This document shows, in pieces, positions 11,690 to 22,649 of a stretch of DNA of 64,000 bases. The first letter of the stretch is position 1. Every line of letters begins with the position of its first letter. The DNA is taken from assembly GCA_024516035.1 (NCBI GenBank), contig CM044967.1, positions 19,628,810 to 19,692,809 on the forward strand. The letters are read 5' to 3'. The notes under the pieces were generated by a model, which had not been told where the DNA came from, did not search any database, and saw only the letters and a list, made by a program, of their open reading frames with translations. The DNA comes from Bactericera cockerelli (taxonomy: Eukaryota; Arthropoda; Insecta; Hemiptera; Triozidae). Both the position numbers and the translations under genes were made by a program.

Positions 11690-13510
11690 GAAGATTTAGA
11701 ATTGAATTTGGGTTAAGGCAAAGCAGAGCACTGTGTTTTTAATTATAAAAAGTCAGTCAAAAATAAAATTGAAGAAAATTACTCTTCACATTTTTTGGAA
11801 ACCACCTTTTATAGGTTTCCTGTAGAATACATGAACTTAACTGAAACACATTGTCTTTTTAAATTTGAAATGCTACTAATTGCGCCTTGAAATAAATACT
11901 GGACGCATCCCGCGAATATTTTTTCTCTATATTTTTTTTTTTTTTTTTTAACAAACTTGTGCTAAGGAACTTTTTGATTACCTTTATAATTCAAAAATTT
12001 ATCAGCATAAGAAGTCCCCTCCCCCAAATCTTCACCCCTATTATTATTATCTAGTTGTTTCAATATTAATCTTTGATTTTGTTACGAATTTTTTTAAAAT
12101 GTAAATTACATTTTTACAAATAAGCGAGATATTGGACATTAAAATTAAAATGACGTTTGCAAAATCAGGTTTTCTGTCCATGATACGACTGGAAAAGTGA
12201 AAAATGATTTGCGTGATGCGTTTAACATAAAATTGAAGGCGTTTTAGTAGCATGTCAAATTCTTGAATAACAATGCTTTCTATTATAATAGGTAGGTAGG
12301 TACCTTAGTTAGGTAGGTTCTGGAAGGAATAGATAAAAATAACCGGTTTTATATATTGAGTGGAAAAACTATTGAGGGTCAAAAAGGAAAGTTTTTTACC
12401 TAATAAAATAATGTATTAATATTAAGGTAATGTAATATTCATCTTAGAAAGCGCTCTCCCGAAAATATTTCAAAGTTTCGTCCAGAAAAGTGAAATTATT
12501 TTTCTTATAAATCGATATACGTAAATTTGTGTTTTCTGTTGACCGGTAGTCGGACGACAACCGTGCTATGTTGATGATCAGGACTGCGTTCATTCTAAAT
12601 TTTATTTTAAACTCAATATACCAGTACGAAAAGGCTAGGAAGAAGAAGATACCAGTTATTTAAGTACATATTTCGAAACAGGTAGGTATCAACATTGTTA
12701 TAAGAAACGTTTTGACCGCTCTATGTTCCCAGGGATAGCGGATGTTTACTACCAAGAGGTGAGGGGAGGGTTAGCGCTCAAGTATTTTAAATTAAGTATT
12801 TGAATAATATTTCCTTAATATAGGTAGTTAATATTAAGTAATAATATTTTTTTAAATTATTGTAGTGAAGCGGTTTTGTGAGGAACATGCTTTTGGACAT
12901 TTAAAATAAACACTGTAAATGTAAGGTGGTTAAAGAGTTTTAAAATATCCTTTCATTATTTCCTTTATGTACAACGATGGAATTTCTTATATTTAGATAA
13001 TTGAGATCTACAAGTTTAAATTTTTTCATCAAGAATAACAATCGGGGGACTGTATCTACTACGAATGACAATAAAATTCTGAAATGTCCACAATGAGACA
13101 ATTTATTTTTATTTCAACTTTTACACGTATAATTGGGGCCGCAAAGGAGATAATGGTAATTTTCTCATTTGAATATTGAGATACAGAATAGTGCCTCTTA
13201 GTGAGGAAGGGTGAGTTAAGAAGGATCGTGGTTTTCGCCCAGAAGACGTTGAGGGGGAGGAGCAAACCTTGGAACTTGATTTTCAATAAGGGTTGAGGAG
13301 TTTAGTCAGTGTCCAGTGCAATGTGTGGACGGACAGAACGTTAGCCTTTCTATCTCGAAGCTTTTGCACTTTCCTTTACGTACGAAAGTTTCATACGAGT
13401 TTCAAATATTTTTTCAACAACTGTTTTCAAATTCTTTTAGTGTTAATTTTCTTTGTCTTGAGTAAGTTTTAAGTTTTTTTTTTAAATTATATTTTTAATG
13501 GCTTTGTTTT
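11690..13510. other. Non-coding upstream of the zinc-finger exon
   Basis: AT-rich, with short (GGTA)n and T-runs and no recognised transposon. The last 200 bp could hold the 5' UTR or promoter of the gene that follows; a TCAGT initiator-like motif lies at 13306-13310, but I see no convincing TATA or DPE at the proper spacing. Confidence 0.45.
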
Positions 13511-13523
13511 GTGGTAGGTAACA

Positions 13524-14793
13524 ATGGCTGAGCCGAAATGGATGCACCAGGGTCTGCACTGCACAGATTGTGGTGTCATATTTGAGAGTATTAATTCGTT
13601 GCAAGTTCACGTTCAGTATCACAAGGAGAACTTGTTGCTGAAATGGGGAACGCCATTCCCGCCAGTCAGTCCTCCGTCGCCGTCGATGCTTTCTCTACAA
13701 AGTCAATCCTTCGCACCTCTGCCGTCTGTCAACCAAGGCAAACCCTCGGACGCTTGTATTTCCTCAACCAAGTATCTTCCAGTACAAAACTCGAACGAAC
13801 ATTCTCTGTCTCCCCTGCCGTTTCGGGGATATGAAGACTACGGTAACGGTTATCTGAGCCGGCCAAAAATTGATGGTGAGCCACAAGCGGAAATATTAGA
13901 TTTGGATTCGCACAAAGTACATGTATACCAGCCCCCCGAGGGCGAGAAGAGTGAAGCCGAGAAGAGTCTGTCTCCCATGATGTTACCTTGGTACAACAAC
14001 AAAAAGTATTACCCTGTCAATACGCAAGGTTCCTCCGAGCACTCCAATCTAGTATTACAAGCCCCGGTGCAGCCGCCGCAGCAAGTACCTGCAACCTCCC
14101 TGAATCCTCCTCTTCCACACACTCTCACTTCCATCATCTCACAACAGAACGGCGCCCCCAAGATCTCCTCCCCAGACTTCACCCCCGCCTCCTCTTCCTC
14201 CCTCACCCCTCCGGCGGAGCCCCACGCGTCATTCCCGCCACAAGCCGCCTACCCGCCGAGCAAAAGCTCCAAATCCGGCGGCTCCTGGAAGTCCAACGAG
14301 GCACGTCGACCCAAAACTTACAACTGTACAGCGTGTAATAAATGGTTTACCAGCTCTGGGCATTTGAAACGACATTACAACACGACTTTACACAAGAACG
14401 CTGTAAAGCAAAGCGGCGTTCCGGATCCTGCAACGTTACCCATCAGCACGCATCACTACCCGCAGAAAGATACCAACTTTAATTTCAAGCAGCAGCAACA
14501 AATTCAACAGAACAATCAGCAGCAGGAGCAACAAAAGCAGCAGCAACAAGCTGATCCCACGGGTAAGGAATCGTTTGCGGGCAACACGAGCAACATCAAC
14601 TGTACCATACGCAGCGTGCCCGAGGCGCCACGCAGTCTGTTCTCGCAGCAGCAGCTGCCCAGTCAGTTCCCGGCCCCTCACCAGACCTACCTCCCCTATC
14701 CATATCAAGAGTCCATGGCCCTCACACAATACCCAAACTTCCTGCCCCCCCACGTTTCTTCCACTCGTCCGGATACCATCAGCAGAACTATTG
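13524..14793 (+). CDS. C2H2 zinc-finger protein, large 5' coding exon (partial gene)
   Basis: A likely nuclear DNA-binding regulator. ATG 13524 sits in a good context (AACAATGG). Finger 1: C13, C16, H29, H33 (CTDCGVIF, VHVQYH). Finger 2: C268, C271, H284, H290 (CTACNKWF, HLKRH, TTLH). Between them is a Pro/Ser-rich, low-complexity linker; Gln-rich tracts lie around residues 320-345. Codon use is GC-richer than the surroundings, which supports coding. The frame stays open to 15035, but after about 14793 the composition changes and the tail is hydrophobic and unlike the rest, so I infer a splice donor at ATTG|GTAATC (14794). The remaining exons are not identified and may lie outside the window. 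The finger 2 spacing and sequence look familiar from insect neural transcription factors, but I cannot name the gene. Confidence 0.85.
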
Positions 14794-15035
14794 GTAATCT
14801 GGCGCACGTTAACAATCATTTTTCAGCCAAATTTATTCTCAATGAGTACGTGGGGGGGCTGTCTGATTCTCGGGACAAGGTTCTGATCTCTCCCGAGGCG
14901 TCACTTGGAAATCCTTCTGGGATTCTTTATCTTCTCTTTCTCTACGTACTTCTATTGGGTCGCAATGTGAGCTTCTTTAAGCGTTGGGAATCTAGAAGCT
15001 CTTTCTTTTTACGTTTCGCAATATTCAAAAACTAA

Positions 15036-17700
15036 TATAAACTGTACATTTGAGTAACTCTGCCACCATTATAGTGAGTATCGTAGCATTGCAAGAACTT
15101 TCTTTTATTTTAGTAAACCATTCCATATCATACTTGTAATGCTACTGCTAACACGACTCACTTATAGTTGCTCATTCTTGTACAGGAAAATAAGAGCAAC
15201 CCATGAGAATCACAAAATCTCTGACTCCACCGGGAATGGAACCCGCATATCAAGGGTGCTATGACCACCAATACAGCAGGCAATAAATCGCGTCTAATTA
15301 TTTTATTAATTAGATCAATAACAACAAAGTGCAATACTAACTTTAGATAAACTAATGTTATTTCCATTGGGGCAGGGATATTTCCCGTAAACAGAATAGT
15401 TATTCTTTTGTAAATAATTGTAGGTATCATCGAATAATGGTGACTTGTGCCATACTTTTAGCTAAAATTATAATTTTAACGTTTTTGTTTACAGTAATTT
15501 GATTTAGTAAAACTTTCAGACTTGTATACGAAGGCATAGCCGTAACGCATTACAAATTTGGAGCAATAAAAGAAATCTAAGTTGATGATAAAGCAAATTT
15601 TTATGTACAAATTTGTTGCACAATGGCTATGTTGTACTGCTGTTGATACAACAAAACTTTATTTTATAATAATAATAGTCACTAACCCGAACTTTGCCAA
15701 GGGACTAAATTTAGTATCAACTAGGGCATGGCAATATCGATGGATTCGCGGCCATGCCTTTGGGCATTTGATAACTTTCTCAGGTGATGTGATTGACTGT
15801 AGTGGGCGGTGGATTCTTATCGAGTCGTCTCTTTCTCGAAAGGTTTGTGGGCTGTGGCAATGGTACAGACACCTAATTAATATTAAGGTACTTGTGTACG
15901 TATTTTGTACAATTTTGAAGAGAACATGTATCTTTTAAACAGAAGTAAATTATAAAAAGATAAACAATCAAGACTGAAGAGCAGATTTCAAAACGCACTA
16001 GGGGGGTTTTCCATTTTTATAGTTCAAATTTTGTGTTATTTTTTGTTATTACCAGTTTTGGGTCCATTTTTGGGCCCATTGAAATGGATTAAACTAATTT
16101 TACCATCTCCATATCACAGTGAAATATCATATTGTAATTTTGAGATTATATAATACAATCGGTGCGATTAGTTAGTTAATAACTGTATAGTGTACCTTTC
16201 ATTGGATGGACATTAGACACCTATACCTGTACTATATTTTTGGTCCTATTTTGACCTTTATGTGTTACCTAGTATTGAAATCAGGTTTCATTTATACCTA
16301 AACATCATACTATTATTTTGTCTCTTATGGGTCTTCAGAGCGCAATTTTTTATATAGGTATTTTTTAAAAAAGATTAATGCTTTCATCAAAATCAACTCA
16401 GTTGAGGGCTTTCGCACACTAAATGATAACAAAAACATACGTAATTTTGGTTCAATTTTGATTTTTTCTTTGTCCTTAAGTACACCATTCAAATTTAAAA
16501 AACTTCAGTCATATTCAATACCTACTTTTAATTTAATAATCAAGAGCAGCTCTCATCATACTTGATATTCTTTCGAGGCCCCAAACATCTTTAAAGTATT
16601 TTACGTGTTTAAAATGTTTCGCATTTACCATGATAAGCCATTGAGTAGAGTGAGATGGGTAATTTTTTTCTCTTTTTGATATTTTAAAGCAAATTATTAA
16701 CAAAATAAAACTTCTTCTTGTAATTTTTTGAAAAACAATATTTGAGGACAGCTGTATTTTTATTAAAAAATGAATTCTATGCTAATAAGACGGTTTCTTT
16801 GGTTTAGAGCCTTTTCAACTTGAAACTCTCTTAATCCCGAAAACAGGATTGATTGCTCACTTCAACACATCTAGGTAAAGTGTGAAAGTGAGAAGAATTT
16901 ACTAAATCACACCTTTAAGATTTTACTAAATCACAATATACTCACAAGAAAAATTTGAAACCTGACTTTACGAGGTTCAAACCATTTCCATACAAAAATA
17001 AACTAACTTGTATTCTTGGTAGGTACCACATTTTTAAAAAAAGTAAATCCTGTATAATACCTACCAGGCTTGGCCGGTGGGAAAATGTACTGGGGGTACA
17101 TTTATAGAGTCTCTCTTTCAGTATCCAAAGAGTTTGAGTTTGTTTACCATGCCAATCATAATAATTATGCATTCATTATTTTAGAAATGTGTAAGTAAAT
17201 TCTTTGTGTACGATCTAGGACTTGAGAAAATCATCTCTTTTTCGTCTGGGGGTGTCCACAGCTCCTTAACACCGGCCGCGCCTGATACCTACTTGTATAC
17301 TTTCTTATAAGTTCAAATTCACAACAACAAAAAACCTTCCCAGTACTATACTTTATACAGTGAAGAGGTTGAAATAGTTGGTCTGGGATGTCCGGACCTC
17401 AGAGAACCAAATTTAGTAACGTGAAGACACAGTACAGTATATGTTTTTTTGTGGTATGTGGTACTAAATATACTTTTACTACATGGATTATATTAGTTTT
17501 GAAATTATAAAATATTGGCGGAAGTAAGATTTACTTTACAATATTATTTTGTATATTAAGCAAAGCGTACGCACATAAAATCATTCAAATCAAATGAGAA
17601 GTTCTTGAATCAGCAGTATATTCCTACATTCAACTCATTGTCATGGCCCAAAAAAATCTGTATGTAATAGTACATACATTGATACTGACTCTACCGTCCA
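15036..17700. other. Non-coding, probably intron or 3' flank of the zinc-finger gene
   Basis: AT-rich. A decayed minus-strand tRNA-like stretch lies around 15213-15275 (GGGAATGGAACCC). No further zinc-finger exon could be recognised on the plus strand. Confidence 0.5.
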
Positions 17701-17713
17701 TGGAAGTGTTTTT

Positions 17714-17975
17714 TTTTTTTTTTTTAAGTGGGGTTTAACGTCGCTTTCAACTGCCATGGTCATATCACGACGGGGGTTTTACCCTCCATTCGCAGGAAAC
17801 TCACAAACCTGCTACTCACATTGACCTCACCCAGCCTGAGTGGGGCCGGGAAAAGCCAGCGTCACGAGAATTAGAATTCGAATGGTCACCCATCCAAGTC
17901 TTAACCTCGCTGGATGTCGCTTAACTTCGGTGTTCTGAAGGGAACCGGTGTATTCAACATGCCATCGACGCTGGC
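17714..17975 (-). repeat. 5S rRNA-derived SINE (family F), full length with target duplication
   Basis: On the minus strand the head occupies 17975-17855 (121 nt, the length of 5S rRNA). It begins GCCAGCGTCGATGGCATG and ends GTGACGCTGGC, so the two ends can pair as 5S helix I does. It contains GAATACACCGGTTC, GAAGTTAAGCGACATCC and ACTTGGATGGGTGACC, the 5S internal promoter region. The central domain (17850 to about 17765) and a tail with an A-run (T-run on plus) follow. TGGAAGTGTTTTT at 17701-17713 and 17976-17988 is a 13-bp target-site duplication, direct proof of retroposition. Confidence 0.92.
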
Positions 17976-18496
17976 TGGAAGTGTTTTTATTAGTAACGTT
18001 TTTGCATATCCTGAATTTCCGTTTCCTTGGGATGATTTTAAAATGCAAGTTTCGTAAACCAGGTGATAATTTAAAAAAATATTGTACAACTACTCGTATA
18101 TCAAACTAACAAAATATTTACGGTTTTTTTTTGGAGATATCACTTAATTTGGTCGGGTGGACTTTAAATTCTCAATAATCGAATTTAACTTGTCATTCAA
18201 GGTGACATTTTGTTTTTTGAAAATCAAAACATGCCCATAATTTGTAAAGACTTTTGGGGTGAAGTTTGTTCGGCGAATTTTAACGGGGTATCTCATGTAT
18301 ATTTTTCAAAATTACTTACAGTTTTCCTACTTTCTTTTAAACAATTAGGACGAATAAACCAGCGAACAAATAAACATATTTCTCTTTTATATGTATTGTA
18401 TATGTACAAGTATAATTTTACTCTAATTAGAAATCTACAAAATATTATTTATGATGAAGCAATCAACTTTATGTGTTTTTACTTTTCATTATAATA

Positions 18497-19415
18497 CGAG
18501 GTTTGGCTATTAAGTTCGTAGACGCGAGCCGCTACGCAAAAGCTGTCCATGCTAGGAAGATATGATGAACATGTTTAGAAAGCTTCAAGTCTTGTGTTTT
18601 GATTGATAGCTGTCACATGCCTGTACTGTAATTAGTTCTGTTGTAATAGCCCGACGCGCAAGACACCTTTTTTAATTTTGCCGGAATTATGATTGATACA
18701 AACGTTGAGCAACGAGTGATTATTGAATTTTACGTAAAACTTTCTGGTAAAACTTTTTCTTTGTTAAAGACAGTGTACCAGGAGTCATGTTTGAAAAGAT
18801 CAACGCTTTATAAGTGGTTTAAATGGTTTCAAGGTGGTCAGGAAGATGTTGAGGACGATCCACGTCCTGGTCGCCCCCAAACCTCAAAAACTGACGAAAA
18901 CATTAAAAAAAATTGGTGTTATGATTCGTTCTGACCGTAAATTAACTCTAGGACTAATGGCTGATACACTTAAAATTAATAGATAATGTGTGAGACAAAT
19001 TTTGCACGAAAATTTCAACATGACAAAAGTTTGCGCAAAAATGGTGCCATGCGCCAGCCCACAGTGCCTTCTCCGTGAAGACGTTCCTATCCAAGTACAA
19101 CATCCCAGTGTTGGAACACCCTCCTTAATCAATCGACCTGGCCCCGTGCGACTTTTACTTATTGCCAAAAATCAAATCTACCATGAAAGGTACCAGATTT
19201 GACAGCGTAAATGATGTTAAGAAAAATCCGGCAAAAGTCTTGAAAGGCCTCACACAAAATGACCTCCACCACTGTTTCGATCAATGTAAAATTTGCTTAG
19301 AACGTTGTAGGGATAGAGGAGGGGAGTACATTGAAGGGGATAACTACTAAAGTTGGGTAAGTTAAACACACATCGTTTTATGGAAAGAATCTACGAATTT
19401 AATAGCCAAACCTCG
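18497..19415 (+). mobile_element. Mariner-like element, internally deleted
   Basis: About 28-bp terminal inverted repeats: CGAGGTTTGGCTATTAAGTT at the left and AATTTAATAGCCAAACCTCG at the right. Both ends are flanked by the TA target duplication (18495-18496, 19416-19417). At 919 bp it is shorter than a complete mariner (about 1.3 kb), and the middle of the transposase gene is missing. Confidence 0.92.
18689..19350 (+). pseudogene. Mariner transposase remnant
   Basis: The N-terminal part (from ATG 18689) has the helix-turn-helix region with LYKWFKWFQGG and EDVEDDPRPGRP, typical of mariner. A frameshift in the A-run at 18904-18911 and an in-frame stop near 18982 follow. After VCAKMVP (about 19045) the sequence jumps to the C-terminal part, where LAPCDFYLLPK and STMKGTRF are readable up to the stop at 19348-19350. 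The segment with the first two catalytic aspartates is deleted and the Tyr codon before SPDLAP is replaced by a stop. It is non-functional and could only be mobilised in trans. Confidence 0.9.
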
Positions 19416-19417
19416 TA

Positions 19418-20495
19418 TGTAGGTTTGGTTTGTTATTTTCACAAGTCAAAACCACTTTTTTGATATCACTAATTTTAATGATCTCATCTCTTGACGAGTT
19501 TATTACACAAAGTTCATTTTTGGGGATATCACATATTTTTGACGAATGGACTCATGTGTACCTCAAAAGACAAGTATTGTAACAAAACCATCAAAACATG
19601 AGTTTCCTGGAATTTGGAAAAGATATTCTTTTCTTAGACTGTACTTACTTATTGATTAAATTGTATAGCACTTTTAAAAAAATACTTTAAAAGCATTATA
19701 CAACTTTTTATTTTTTTAAAATAAAAAAAAGAGTATGGCATAATTATTATATTAAGGTGTGTTTTCCTCATCTGAGATTGAGGACGAGAGATCCGATAGG
19801 ATTTCCTGCGGTAATCTACGTTTGAGTCTCGTTTGGTTTTGTTTTCTACCTAATTTATAATGGTTTTTTGGTTTTTCTCAAAACAATAAAACATTTTTTT
19901 GTGAGAAATTTAATGTGATGACGCACGGTTTCGATATGAAATGATAAAATTATGAGTCGTTTAAAAATGCTATTAGCATACTCATATTTTCGGAAACACT
20001 GATACCTTCTTTAATAAAAAATTGGGTTTTCTTTTCTCTGCGATTCAAAATCAGCCCTATGCAAAAGTAGTATTGTTACCTACTACATTTATTCAATCTG
20101 TGACCAGCAGTTTTGGATTCAAGAGCCACTAGCTCTTATTACCTCTTAAATTTATGAGAGTGAGGTCTCACTCTAAATGAAAAAAACATAATTTACAGTT
20201 ATGAACATTTTACTGTTCTATATTTAATTGTTTATGTTTACTTTTTAATCGCTAATTATTTTTATCATAATCAATTCTGAAGAATTTCTGTATCATTCCT
20301 TCGTGGTATTAAGTATTTGGACTTGACCTCCAGACTTCCCAAGTTTTGGGCTAGGGGGGAATTGTTACCTGGAAACTGTCCAGAACTGCGAGAACCAAAG
20401 AAAGCCATCTCACTGAAATACATCTAGTAATTTTGAGAAGTGAGAGTTCAGTATGAGGTTTTCGTCACAGTGTACATTGTAAAACCACTTCTTAA
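19418..20495. other. Non-coding, no recognisable feature
   Basis: AT-rich sequence between the mariner element and a SINE. No gene or repeat shared within the window was found. Confidence 0.55.
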
Positions 20496-20640
20496 CCGAC
20501 CTCAGTAGCTTGATCAATAAGGCGGGAAGCTTGTAACCTGGAGGTCGGTGGTTCAAGTCCTAAGTTCAGCAAAAATTTAATAAAGCGAGTTTGAGTAGTT
20601 GTGACATCACGAAAGTGATTAATACAAATATAATAACTTT
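20496..20640 (+). repeat. SINE family H (tRNA head)
   Basis: tRNA-like head with CTCAGTAGCTTGATCAATAA and GGTGGTTCAAGTCC (box B), then a short tail with GTGACATCACGAAAGTGATT. Relatives lie at 51668 (+), 53468 (-) and 54157 (+). Confidence 0.7.
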
Positions 20641-22485
20641 TAAAAACTTAGAACAACTTCTATGGTTATCTTTTATTGAATAAACTCAGTTTACTCAATA
20701 TGAATATCTGTGTAACACTAAATTACTACCTGAAACATTTTATTTCAAGGAAAAACGTCTCGAAAGTTTTAACATATAAATTATTCCACTCAGCATAAAT
20801 CGCTCTAGGCGTGACAAAAGCTTTTAAAAAAGTTCATTGAATTCTGTAGTTCCGGGTAATCAAAAAATGACGTAGAAAACGTAGTAGTAACCTCACATTT
20901 TGGAAAATCATTCTTCATTTTCATGTCTTCTTACGATTTAAAAAGTACTTCGCGAGATATGCCAGTTTTGTATAAAAAAGCTCAACTTTTTAAAAAATGG
21001 ACAGTTTGAAAAGCGCAAAACCTTAAATTCGACTGTCATAAATAAGCACTAAGCATGTTGTACAATTTCAGCTCAATCCAACCTGTGGTACTTGAGTTAT
21101 TAGTAAACATACCTACATACACACACAAAAGAATCATTTTAAAATGTAAGATATAATCCATGAAAAAATGTAGTAAAAAATTAATTAAAATAAATATTTA
21201 AAAATTTAAACTCTGTCTCGTGTTATTAAAGGCCGGATGGCGTGCATCTCTTGACGAAACGCTCGCCTACTGACGAGCTTGATTTTTTGTTATTATCATG
21301 AATGATATTAAAGTTTTTTTTCCCTCGTAATTGAATGTTTGTCTCGTAAAAAGAAATGTTTTTATTTCTTATTTTACTATCAACTTTATTCTGTTTTATT
21401 GTATGAAGTGTTTTCATTCTTGGGTCGGTGTTTGATTTTTGTCAGTTTCAAGTAATTTAGTTTAATTTTTGGGTGGGTTGTGGGAGGGGTCCGGTCATTA
21501 AATAAGCTGGGATTTAGATCTTTATTTTTTAGGTGCTTATTGAAAGGTATGAGGCAATTAAAGAACGATTCCTACATCGTTTAAAATCTCCGCTTTCAGA
21601 GCCGGTAAATTTTGCTGACAGTGCCTAAAAAACTTGACCGCTTGTGTAAAGTTTTCAATTTAAACAATTCTTAGAAGAGAACAATTAAATCTCTTGGTCG
21701 AATTTTTCTAATTCCTTTAGTAGTCCGATTTCTTTGTTGGTGAACATGATCTTGTTTTACATTAATGTCTTTTAAGTGGATACCATTTTTTTTGTCAGTA
21801 AGAACCGTTCGCTCTTCTTCTGTTTTGACTGTTACACGAAATTTTCCTAGATTGCCAGGAAAATGTGTATTGAAACAATAAACACCCCTTTTTACGTCTT
21901 TGGTATAAAATATAAAACTTAGAGTACCTCCAATTGAATTCGAGAAAGAATTTCTGACTCTTCTTCTAAATTTCGAAAAACTTTATGTGTCGGTACCTAA
22001 CGTTATTTCAGTGCGACTTCTGGTCTCAGCTCGTAGCCATCCTCCGTCCTCCGCCTAAAACTGTTGAATTTTAATTATAAATTTAGAACGATAATATTAT
22101 GCTGAAGTTGCGAAAAAGGGCGTTCACATTTGAATGTTGAATATTCCTTTAAGTAATGTACAATATTATCTAGATAAAGCAGGAGAAAAAGCTACAAGAG
22201 CCCAGAGCAGTCAAGCAAAAGGGTAGGTACACTCTTTTATTATGTACATCGGACATCTACTCTTTGCAGCCCTCTTTTTCTTCTCCATCTTTTTCCCTTA
22301 TTTTCTAACTCTCTCTCTCTCTTTCTCTCTCCACTCTTGTGACCAAGGCTCAACAATCGATTGACCCCTTCAATCCCTTTCTTCTCCTTGCACCAGATTC
22401 ACTTATAAACCCACTCTCAGGGCTAGCTTTATAATATACAGTATGTTTCTAAAGTACATACCGGTTTTTAATTTATTTTTACTTT
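20641..22485. other. Non-coding, no recognisable feature
   Basis: AT-rich. Only a short (CT)n run at 22309-22332 stands out. Confidence 0.5.
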
Positions 22486-22600
22486 GTTAGGGTTTTCATT
22501 TGCTATCACTTTTAATGACGCGGGTTCACCCAATTTTCGCTGAGTAAACAAACCAGCTACTTACATTGAACTCACTGAAATGTCAACAAGACATGAATCA
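22486..22600 (-). repeat. Decayed remnant of the E/F SINE central domain
   Basis: AGGGTTTTCATTTGC, CAAACCAGCTACTTACATTGA and ACTCACTGAAAT keep the order of the E/F central domain read on the minus strand, with many changes. The head type cannot be decided. Confidence 0.4.
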
Positions 22601-22649
22601 CCAACTTGACCACAGATGGAATCAAAACCAGATCGGTCACCAAACGTCC

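Noticed and set aside
14436..14819. Minus-strand 127-residue frame with a poly-Leu stretch
   Set aside because: Antisense of the Gln codons of the zinc-finger exon; no independent support.
14794..15035. Extension of the zinc-finger protein to the stop at 15035
   Set aside because: The residues after about 14793 are hydrophobic and compositionally unlike the rest, and a good donor lies there; treated as intron read-through, though not proven.
17855..17975. Functional 5S rRNA gene
   Set aside because: Substitutions relative to canonical 5S, continuation into a SINE body, an A-tail and a target duplication show a retroposon.
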